A stretch of DNA of 5,668 bases from Candidatus Sulfopaludibacter sp. SbA3 (GTDB taxonomy: Bacteria > Acidobacteriota > Vicinamibacteria > Vicinamibacterales > UBA2999). Where the stretch lies: positions 1 through 5,668 of the forward strand of contig CAMBHC010000198.1 of the NCBI GenBank assembly GCA_945866285.1, read 5' to 3'. Positions 1 to 4,591 of this stretch are shown piece by piece. Below the pieces are notes generated by a model. The model worked only from the letters and a program-made list of their open reading frames with translations, was not told where the DNA came from and ran no database searches. Position numbers and translations under genes: made by a program. Position 1 is the first letter of the stretch. Each line of letters starts with the position of its first letter.

Positions 1-686
1 GGCGCCAGTTGTGCGACGTCGGCATTTCCCTGCGACGCGACCGCGACGACCTCGGGCACCACCGACTGGATCTGCTCGAGCGTCAGGCCGCCCGGCCGGC
101 GCATCACCGGTGGATCGACCGTGAAGTCAACAATGGTGGATTCAAGACCGATGTCGGTCGGGCCGCCGTCGAGCACGATGTCAATCCGGCCGTCGAGGTC
201 TGCCATCACGTGCGCGGCGGTGGTCGGGCTGGGGCGTGAGAAACGGTTGGCACTGGGCGCAGCGACCGGCACGCCGGCCATTTCCATCAGCGCCCGCGCG
301 ACGCGGTGCGAGGGGACGCGTAGGGCCACGCTCGGCAAGCCCGCCGTCACGCTGTCGGGAATCTGCGGCTGCTTCGGCAGGATGATCGTCAATGGGCCGG
401 CCCAGAACGCCAGCCCGAGTTTCCGCGCGGCCGGCGGCACGTGCGACGCGCACATCGACAGTTGCCCGATGTGAGCAAGATGAACGATTAGCGGGTCGGT
501 GGCCGGACGGCCCTTCGCTTCAAAGATTCGCGCGACGGCGTCACCATCAAGCGCGTTGGCGCCGAGTCCGTACACCGTCTCTGTGGGAAATGCGACCAGG
601 CGGCCGGCACGCAAGGCTTGTGCGGCCTGCTCGAGCACGGCCGGATCAGGCTGCGCCGGGTCGACTTGCAGTACGCGGGTTGTCAT
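1..686 (-). CDS. tsaC: L-threonylcarbamoyladenylate synthase (TsaC/Sua5 family), C-terminus cut by window edge
   Basis: Makes threonylcarbamoyl-AMP from threonine, bicarbonate and ATP, the first step of the t6A37 modification of ANN-decoding tRNAs, in the cytoplasm. My reading of the minus strand gives 228 complete codons with YrdC-domain signatures in order: PTETVYGLG (34-42), KGRP (58-61) and DPLIVH (64-69), WAGPLTIILP (95-104), VALRVPSH (120-127), PVAAPSANRF (140-149), GLESTIVD (180-187) and RPGG (197-200). The start ATG (686-684) overlaps the DUF3810 stop in an ATGA junction, so translational coupling is likely. The last residues read AQLAP (the Pro from a CC at the edge), where long Sua5/YwlC proteins have the linker before HYAP. 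I therefore infer a long Sua5-type protein rather than a short TsaC, but its C-terminal domain lies outside. The family call is very secure; short versus long form is not. Confidence 0.96.
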   Translation of the reverse strand, partial: MTTRVLQVDPAQPDPAVLEQAAQALRAGRLVAFPTETVYGLGANALDGDAVARIFEAKGRPATDPLIVHLAHIGQLSMCASHVPPAARKLGLAFWAGPLTIILPKQPQIPDSVTAGLPSVALRVPSHRVARALMEMAGVPVAAPSANRFSRPSPTTAAHVMADLDGRIDIVLDGGPTDIGLESTIVDFTVDPPVMRRPGGLTLEQIQSVVPEVVAVASQGNADVAQLA

Positions 687-1750
687 TGGCTTGGCAACTT
701 CAAGACATCAGTGCCAATCAGCAGTTGAATCACGCGACTGTAGCTTCGCACACCTTCGTCCACGCCCTGCGACTTCAGCATCTGATCGTAGGTAGACCAC
801 GCCATGCGTTCGACCGGTCGCACGAGCGCCTTGAGGCGTTGCCGGATGGCTTCCTGGTCCTGGCGCGGGCCGGCCGCGAGCTTCTCCAGCACCAATCGCT
901 GCGTCACCGGCTGCAACTGGTTCGCCGACTCCGAGACGAGATCCAGCCACACGCTGTACTCAGCGGCTGGCCCGGCGCGTAACGCCGCGAGGTAGCCGAC
1001 GAAGCTGGCATCTGATTCCGGCGCGAAGCCGGACAGGTGCGCCCACTCGTGCGCCAGCACCGCTGGGCGCTCGGGGCCCGTCAGATCCGGGTTGAGCAAG
1101 GTCTCCAGGAAGAACGGCGCGAGTTGCCCGCTGACGCCAGCGGCGCGATAAAACGGCGACAGGATCGACGTCTTGGGATGCGCGACCCGCGTCGGACTGG
1201 GGCGGCCCAGTTCGCGCTCGACCTGGTGCAGCGCGTCGCTAAGCGCGGTCGGCCACTCGTGAATCGACGGAAAGCCCTCGGCATGTGCCGCAGCGTGCGT
1301 CTTGTTCGCTTCGCGGACCGCGTGCTCCGCGAGCAACCGCACCGCCTGTGGCGTGATGCGCGAATCGTCAAACGCGACCTGCGACTCAATCGTCGGCCGC
1401 GCGTAATTGAGTCCCCAGGCGCCGAGGAACCACAGGTACACGATCGATGCTCCCGACAGCGTCGCGAACAATCCGCGCCCAATCGGCTTGATCGACTTCT
1501 CGCGACGCACCCGGCGGAGCCAGAAGGTCCACGCCCCGATGGTGACCGCGACCAGGAGCGCCAGCGTGAGATCGAAGAGCGCAATCGGCGACCGATTCGA
1601 CAGCGCGGTGAGATTGCCCTGGATAAACGGATATAACCCGCGCGCGTAGTACCGCTCCACGGTTGGCGCGGAGGGCGGCGCCAGCGCCATGATCGCGGCG
1701 ACCGCGATCAGCGTGAGTTTAATGAAGGTCTTGGCGAAGGGTTTCTTCAC
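683..1750 (-). CDS. DUF3810-type membrane protein with HEWAH putative zinc-peptidase motif
   Basis: Function unknown; the sequence resembles the DUF3810 family. Of the 355 residues, about 10-24, 57-77 and 98-113 are hydrophobic membrane segments. A mostly soluble C-terminal part follows, containing HEWAHLSGF (HExxH at 234-238) and a downstream Glu in APESDA (E245). That layout is what a gluzincin-like zinc site would show: two His plus a Glu seven residues after the second His. Whether it cuts peptides is untested. The start is GTG at 1750, with an in-frame TGA shortly upstream; a clear Shine-Dalgarno is not visible. The first ATG in frame (1690) would remove most of the first membrane segment and is less likely. 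It lies 43 bases after tRNA-Pro on the same strand and overlaps tsaC by 4 bases, so the two proteins are probably co-translated. No pathway link between them is known to me. Confidence 0.85.
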   Translation of the reverse strand: MKKPFAKTFIKLTLIAVAAIMALAPPSAPTVERYYARGLYPFIQGNLTALSNRSPIALFDLTLALLVAVTIGAWTFWLRRVRREKSIKPIGRGLFATLSGASIVYLWFLGAWGLNYARPTIESQVAFDDSRITPQAVRLLAEHAVREANKTHAAAHAEGFPSIHEWPTALSDALHQVERELGRPSPTRVAHPKTSILSPFYRAAGVSGQLAPFFLETLLNPDLTGPERPAVLAHEWAHLSGFAPESDASFVGYLAALRAGPAAEYSVWLDLVSESANQLQPVTQRLVLEKLAAGPRQDQEAIRQRLKALVRPVERMAWSTYDQMLKSQGVDEGVRSYSRVIQLLIGTDVLKLPSQ

Positions 1751-1760
1751 GATTGGCTCG

Positions 1761-1796
1761 CCAACCGTAGCTCAGGTCTTCCTGAGCGAAGGTTGG
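1761..1796 (-). repeat. Palindromic hairpin repeat abutting tRNA-Pro (copy 1 of a REP-like element)
   Basis: Two nested perfect stems are seen. Outer arms CCAACC (1761-1766) and GGTTGG (1791-1796) enclose inner arms CTCAGG (1771-1776) and CCTGAG (1781-1786), with a TCTT tetraloop. The internal loop is GTAG on one side and CGAA on the other. The outer arm at 1794-1796 is the CCA end of the tRNA gene, so the element begins inside the tRNA. Its GTAG/CGAA loop edges match the element inside der at 2564-2589 (GTCG/CGAA). It may stabilise, terminate or guide processing of the tRNA transcript, but there is no T-tract. Confidence 0.6.
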
Positions 1797-1870
1797 TCGG
1801 GATGCCGAGATTCGAACTCGGGACCTCCTGCACCCCAAGCAGGCGCGCTACCAGGCTACGCTACATCCCG
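1794..1870 (-). tRNA. tRNA-Pro (anticodon GGG), CCA encoded
   Basis: A complete 77-base cloverleaf can be folded by eye. The 7-bp acceptor stem is CGGGATG with CATCCCG, then discriminator A and an encoded CCA. The D arm is closed by GCG/CGC with GG in the loop. The anticodon stem CCTGC/GCAGG holds loop TTGGGGT, with anticodon GGG at 1836-1834. A 5-base variable loop precedes a T arm CCGAG/CTCGG with loop TTCGAAT. It reads CCC and CCU proline codons. It sits between a MerR-family gene and the DUF3810 gene on the same strand. The MerR then tRNA-Pro order is familiar from the pheST-ihfA neighbourhood of Proteobacteria. Confidence 0.97.
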
Positions 1871-1874
1871 TCCA

Positions 1875-1903
1875 CTACGAGCTGACGGTCTTGCGGGGTT
1901 CAA
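1875..1903 (-). promoter_or_regulatory. Weak candidate promoter for tRNA-Pro
   Basis: On the minus strand TTGAAC (1903-1898; 5 of 6 to TTGACA) lies 17 bases before TCGTAG (1880-1875), which ends 4 bases before the mature tRNA 5' end. The -35 match and the spacing are good, but the -10 matches the consensus poorly. The tRNA may equally be made by read-through from the MerR gene. Confidence 0.2.
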
Positions 1904-1911
1904 ACGATGAG

Positions 1912-1926
1912 CGCCCCTCTGGGGCG
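1912..1926 (-). terminator. GC-rich hairpin after the MerR gene, possible terminator
   Basis: CGCCCC (1912-1917), a 3-base TCT loop and GGGGCG (1921-1926) form a short, all-GC stem 18 bases past the MerR stop codon. No T-tract follows on either strand, so it is not a standard intrinsic terminator. It could pause polymerase or be a processing site between the MerR message and the tRNA. Confidence 0.25.
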
Positions 1927-1944
1927 GCCAGCGAATACTTGATT

Positions 1945-2403
1945 CTATTTTCTCTTGGCGGCTTTCGCCACTGTCTTCTTTTTCTCGGCCGGTGATGGCG
2001 GCACCAATTCCAGTTCCGCCGCCTCGACGCCGTCTTTCGCAAGGATCTGCAGAATCGATTGCAGACCCGACTTCACGTCCCGCAGGCCGTCCCGAACGCG
2101 GTCGCCGACAACCTCTTTCACCAGGACCGCCGCGCCGCTATCCTCGCTGGCACTCTTGAGGTCGCCGTCCTCAAGCAGGCGCCGACGTGCGCCAGACAGC
2201 GTCAGGCCTTCCTCGAACACCAGCCGCTTGATTCGGAGGACCAGTTCCACGTCAGGCCGCCGATACAGGCGCGGGCCGCCGCCCTCAGGGACCTGGCCGA
2301 TTTGCGGGAATTCCGCTTCCCACGACCTCAGAACGTAAGGCTGAACCTGCACCACTTCGCAGACGTCCGCGGCCTTGAAGAGCTCGCGCTTGGGTGCAGC
2401 CAT
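1945..2403 (-). CDS. MerR-family transcriptional regulator
   Basis: Likely a DNA-binding regulator acting as a dimer; target and effector are unknown. From the ATG at 2403 it is 152 residues. The N-terminal winged helix-turn-helix runs from about LFKAADVCEVV through VQPYVLRSWEAEFP (residues 20-33), the wing segment GGPRLYRRPDV (41-51) and the second helix pair to GARRRLLED near 72-80. A presumed helical dimerisation segment follows (VRDGLRDVKSGLQSILQIL) and a Lys/Ala-rich tail. The RxWExEFP signature is that of the small MerR group found beside ihfA and tRNA-Pro in Proteobacteria. No cysteine-based metal site or drug-binding domain is present. An upstream GTG at 2433 adds ten residues and has AAGG 4 bases before it; I prefer the ATG because it matches the usual family N-terminus and the extra codons look promoter-like. 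The gene follows der by 36 bases. Confidence 0.9.
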   Translation of the reverse strand: MAAPKRELFKAADVCEVVQVQPYVLRSWEAEFPQIGQVPEGGGPRLYRRPDVELVLRIKRLVFEEGLTLSGARRRLLEDGDLKSASEDSGAAVLVKEVVGDRVRDGLRDVKSGLQSILQILAKDGVEAAELELVPPSPAEKKKTVAKAAKRK

Positions 2404-2423
2404 CGAGGCAATATCCAGCCGGG

Positions 2424-2432
2424 AGTATAGCA
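2424..2432 (-). promoter_or_regulatory. Extended -10 candidate promoter for the MerR gene
   Basis: The minus strand reads TGC followed by TATACT (2429-2424), a TGn plus 5-of-6 -10 hexamer, just after the der stop codon. It would start RNA near 2417, giving a roughly 14-base leader before the ATG at 2403. No good -35 is seen at 17-18 bases (GTCGGG or GGTCGG), which extended -10 promoters can tolerate. Confidence 0.35.
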
Positions 2433-2439
2433 CGCAGCC

Positions 2440-4152
2440 TTAGCGGCCCGACCGCTTGGGCCCTTGCTTGGACCGCGATTTCTTTGACAACTTCGGCTGG
2501 GCGGCGCGCGACTTCTGCTTCGCTGACACGGGCTTCCCCTTCGTCTTGCCACGACGGGCCTTGTCCGCCGTCGTCTTGGCGAAGGCGGAGGGCGATTTAT
2601 CCCATGCGCCCTTGTTCTCGGCGCCCTTGTTCTCGGCCCGCTTCTTTGACTGACTCGCCTCTTTCTGGCGATCGTGAGTCGTGCGCGAAGACCCCGGGCC
2701 CTTGCGGACCGGGCTGCGCCGCTCAGGCGCCCGCTCGCGCGCGGTCTTCCGGACGTCGCCGCCACGCTGTTCGGCGCGACCGCGAATCTGAATGCGAATC
2801 GGCGCGCCGATAAATCCGTACTCTTCACGGAGACGATTCTCGAGGAACCGTTCGTATGAGAAGTGCAGCTTGGTGAGGCTGTTCGTGAACAGGATGAACG
2901 TCGGCGGTGCCACGGCCGCTTGTGAGGCGTACATCACTCGCATGTTCCGCCGCGTCGCCGTGACCGGCGGCGCGGCGCCCGTGGTTTTCTCGATGAACCG
3001 ATTGAGCTCGCCCGTCGGCACGCGCTTGCGAGTGGCGGCGTAGACCTTGTCCACGAGCTCGAGCAGTTTCGGCGTGCGCTCGCCGGTCGCCGCCGAGATG
3101 TGGATGATGGGCGCAAAGTCGAGGAACTTCAATTGATAGCGCAGGTTCTCGTCGAAGATCTTCGCGGCCTCGGAGCCCTGCTCTTTCATCAGGTCCCACT
3201 TGTTGGCGGCGACAATCACGCCGCGGCCCGCGTCTTTCGCGGCGCCGGCGATCGCGCCATCCTGATCGGTGGGTCCCACGGTCGCGTCGATCACCAGCAC
3301 GACGACGTCGGCGCGTTCAATGGCGCGCTTGGCCAGCATGACGCTGAGCGTTTCAACCTGGCCCGACTTCGAGACCTTGCCCGGCTTGCGAATACCGGCG
3401 GTGTCGACAATGCGGAACTGGCGGCGGTGCCACATCAGCACCGAGTCGACCGAGTCGCGCGTGGTGCCCGGCATCTCGGACACGATCATCCGCTCCTCAC
3501 GAAGCAGGCGGTTGACCAGCGACGACTTGCCGGCATTGGGACGACCGACAATCGCAATCGCGGTCTCGCTCTTGATGTCGTCGGCGACCTCGGCCTCGTC
3601 CGCACCGGGCTCGACGTCCAACGGATCGACAGCGCGCGACTTCACCTGCGGCAGGACCTTGACCACGACTTCCAACAGGTCGCCCACCGCTTGTCCATGC
3701 TCGGCGCTGATTTCGACGACGGACTCGAAGCCCATGCGATAGAGCTCAAGCGCGCCGTCCTTGCCGCGACGATCATCCATTTTATTGATGGCCAGGATCA
3801 CGGGCACGCCGGTGTTGCGAACCGCCGCCGCAATCTGCTGGTCGCCGGGGATGAGTCCCTCGCGGCCATCGACCACGAAAATAATGAGTTCGGCGGATGC
3901 GAGCGCGCGCTGGCCGCGTTCGACCACCAGCTCGTGCAGCGGATCCTCGCTGGCGCCAAACAGGCCGCCGGTGTCGGTCAAGTCAAACCGCGCATCGCCC
4001 CAGGTCACTTCGTGCGTGATGACGTCACGGGTCGTTCCAGCGATGGCGGTCACGATTGACCGCCGGGCACCGCTCAACCGATTGAATAGGGTTGACTTAC
4101 CGACGTTGGGGCGGCCAACCAGCACGACTCTGGGCAAATGCTTGTGCGACAC
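2440..4152 (-). CDS. der: Ribosome-assembly GTPase Der (EngA) with long basic C-terminal tail
   Basis: Essential double-GTPase that binds the 50S subunit and helps its late assembly. Of 570 residues, the first GTPase domain shows GRPNVGKST (13-21), GTTRD (39-43), DTGG (60-63), NKMD (123-126) and SAEHG (149-153). The second shows GRPNAGKSS (203-211), PGTTRD (228-233), DTAG (250-253), NKWD (317-320) and SAATG (353-357). A KH-like domain follows, about 376-460, ending near FIGAPIRIQIRGRA. Family members are usually about 435-490 residues; here about 110 more follow, rich in Lys, Arg, Ser and Ala and probably disordered. That tail holds a tandem ENKGA repeat and a palindromic element read as SAFAKTTADK. 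The start is GTG at 4152 with AGAGGA 4 bases upstream and an in-frame TAA further up. It is divergent from the HU gene and is followed by the MerR gene. Confidence 0.97.
   Translation of the reverse strand: MSHKHLPRVVLVGRPNVGKSTLFNRLSGARRSIVTAIAGTTRDVITHEVTWGDARFDLTDTGGLFGASEDPLHELVVERGQRALASAELIIFVVDGREGLIPGDQQIAAAVRNTGVPVILAINKMDDRRGKDGALELYRMGFESVVEISAEHGQAVGDLLEVVVKVLPQVKSRAVDPLDVEPGADEAEVADDIKSETAIAIVGRPNAGKSSLVNRLLREERMIVSEMPGTTRDSVDSVLMWHRRQFRIVDTAGIRKPGKVSKSGQVETLSVMLAKRAIERADVVVLVIDATVGPTDQDGAIAGAAKDAGRGVIVAANKWDLMKEQGSEAAKIFDENLRYQLKFLDFAPIIHISAATGERTPKLLELVDKVYAATRKRVPTGELNRFIEKTTGAAPPVTATRRNMRVMYASQAAVAPPTFILFTNSLTKLHFSYERFLENRLREEYGFIGAPIRIQIRGRAEQRGGDVRKTARERAPERRSPVRKGPGSSRTTHDRQKEASQSKKRAENKGAENKGAWDKSPSAFAKTTADKARRGKTKGKPVSAKQKSRAAQPKLSKKSRSKQGPKRSGR
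2564..2589 (-). repeat. Palindromic repeat inserted in frame in the der tail (copy 2)
   Basis: Perfect 6-bp arms TCCGCC (2564-2569) and GGCGGA (2584-2589) flank a 14-base loop that starts GTCG and ends CGAA, the same edges as the hairpin at 1761-1796 (GTAG, CGAA). On the coding strand it is read as part of SAFAKTTADK, residues about 522-531 of Der. This is absent from the conserved part of the family, so I infer a mobile palindromic element that was captured as coding sequence. Confidence 0.5.
2606..2635 (-). repeat. 15-bp tandem duplication in the der tail
   Basis: GCGCCCTTGTTCTCG occurs twice back to back (2606-2620 and 2621-2635), a perfect in-frame duplication. It encodes two ENKGA units (Der residues 507-516). 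It probably arose by slippage and is expected to vary in copy number between strains. Confidence 0.85.
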
Positions 4153-4198
4153 GATTTCCTCTATCTTACAGGTTTAAAAGGGCTTGCGCGGGCTACTG

Positions 4199-4216
4199 CG
4201 GTGCAGGGCTGCACCG
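4199..4216. repeat. 18-bp palindrome upstream of der
   Basis: CGGTGCAG (4199-4206), a GG centre, then CTGCACCG (4209-4216) form a perfect 8-bp dyad. With only two central bases it looks more like a protein-binding operator than an RNA hairpin. It lies 46 bases before the der start. ACTGCGG also occurs directly repeated at 4195-4201 and 4218-4224, overlapping or flanking it. Confidence 0.5.
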
Positions 4217-4221
4217 GACTG

Positions 4222-4254
4222 CGGATAAATGCATCCAGACAAAGCACTTATCCG
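4222..4254. repeat. Inverted repeat CGGATAA / TTATCCG
   Basis: CGGATAA (4222-4228) and TTATCCG (4248-4254) are perfect 7-bp inverted arms, 19 bases apart. The right arm shares bases 4248-4250 with the left arm of the next inverted repeat, so the two pairings exclude each other if the region is transcribed. Confidence 0.45.
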
Positions 4255-4271
4255 TTTGACAGCGTAAGTGC
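4244..4271. promoter_or_regulatory. Putative operator bracketing the HU -35 box
   Basis: GCACTTA (4244-4250) and TAAGTGC (4265-4271) are perfect 7-bp inverted arms with centres 21 bases apart, two helical turns. They flank the TTGACA at 4256-4261. A dimeric protein bound to both half-sites would lie on one face of the DNA over the -35 region. The regulator is unknown; the neighbouring MerR protein or HU itself are candidates, by inference only. Confidence 0.4.
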
Positions 4272-4284
4272 CCTGATTTAAGCT
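4256..4284 (+). promoter_or_regulatory. Sigma70-like promoter for the HU-protease operon
   Basis: A perfect TTGACA (4256-4261) is followed after 17 bases by TAAGCT (4279-4284), which matches TATAAT at three positions. RNA would start near 4291, about 25 bases before the HU ATG. The -35 and spacing are strong, the -10 weak. Confidence 0.5.
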
Positions 4285-4291
4285 ATTTACA

Positions 4292-4310
4292 CTGATCGAA
4301 GAGCGATCAG
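4292..4310 (+). promoter_or_regulatory. Leader hairpin just before the HU start codon
   Basis: CTGATCG (4292-4298), loop AAGAG, CGATCAG (4304-4310) form a perfect 7-bp stem that fills the predicted leader. Its last two bases belong to AGG (4309-4311), the only Shine-Dalgarno-like motif before the ATG at 4316. The stem could thus mask the ribosome site, or as DNA be an operator just past the transcription start. Confidence 0.45.
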
Positions 4311-4315
4311 GCAGC

Positions 4316-4585
4316 ATGATCAAGGTCGACATCGTGAACGACGTCTCCCGGGCGGCAGACGTCACCAAAGTGAAGGCCGAGCTGGCCGTCGATGCCGTAT
4401 TTGAAGCGATGCGTCACTCGATGCAGCGCGGCGAACGCATTGAACTGCGTGGGTTTGGCGTGTTTCAGGTCAAGCCGCGGAAGCGCGGGATTGGCCGCAA
4501 TCCCCGCACGGGCAAGGAAGTACGTATTCCTCCTGGCCGGACCATCCGCTTCAAGCCCGGCAAGGAACTGCAGAACATCGGTTAA
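4316..4585 (+). CDS. HU/IHF-family nucleoid DNA-binding protein
   Basis: Small dimeric protein that bends DNA and compacts the nucleoid. Its 89 residues are the usual length. The N-terminal helices (about 3-40) are followed by the beta-sheet core RIELRGFGVF (41-50), and the DNA-gripping arm has GRNPRTG (60-66) with the intercalating Pro at 63, as in HU. IPPGRTIRFKPGKEL (71-85) closes the fold. The sequence does not decide between HU and an IHF subunit. The nearby MerR and tRNA-Pro genes recall ihfA neighbourhoods, but orientation and intervening der differ. It is the first gene of a likely operon: the protease gene starts 6 bases after its stop, in the same frame. Promoter, bracketing inverted repeats and a leader hairpin suggest tight control. 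Confidence 0.95.
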   Translation: MIKVDIVNDVSRAADVTKVKAELAVDAVFEAMRHSMQRGERIELRGFGVFQVKPRKRGIGRNPRTGKEVRIPPGRTIRFKPGKELQNIG

Positions 4586-4591
4586 GTCTTC

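Larger units (their letters stand above)
4153..4315. other. Divergent intergenic region between der and the HU gene, rich in inverted repeats
   Basis: These 163 bases separate the der GTG from the HU ATG and are more AT-rich than their surroundings. They hold five recognisable elements, listed separately: an 18-base palindrome, two overlapping inverted repeats, a promoter for the HU gene and a hairpin in its leader. On the der side the AGAGGA ribosome site is at 4162-4157. No convincing minus-strand -35/-10 pair could be found for der. Confidence 0.8.

Noticed and set aside
392..982. 196-codon plus-strand open frame across the tsaC-DUF3810 junction
   Set aside because: Covers two confident minus-strand genes and shows only low-complexity Arg-rich sequence.
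1728..1740. GTCTTGGCGAAGG, identical over 13 bases to part of the der-tail repeat (2573-2585)
   Set aside because: The flanking palindrome arms are missing, and it encodes the start of DUF3810 (PFAKT). It could be a decayed third copy, but 13 bases alone are not enough.
2604..2640. Tandem 15-bp units considered as a CRISPR or satellite array
   Set aside because: Only two direct copies without spacers, in frame inside der; a simple slippage duplication.
3100..4059. 319-codon open frame on the plus strand opposite der
   Set aside because: Lies wholly antisense to well-conserved Der domains; its translation is His/Asp/Arg-rich with no recognisable domain, typical of an antisense shadow in GC-rich DNA.
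4153..4200. Possible der promoter with TAAGAT (4167-4162) as -10
   Set aside because: No -35 at a suitable distance, and transcription would start at the ribosome site itself.
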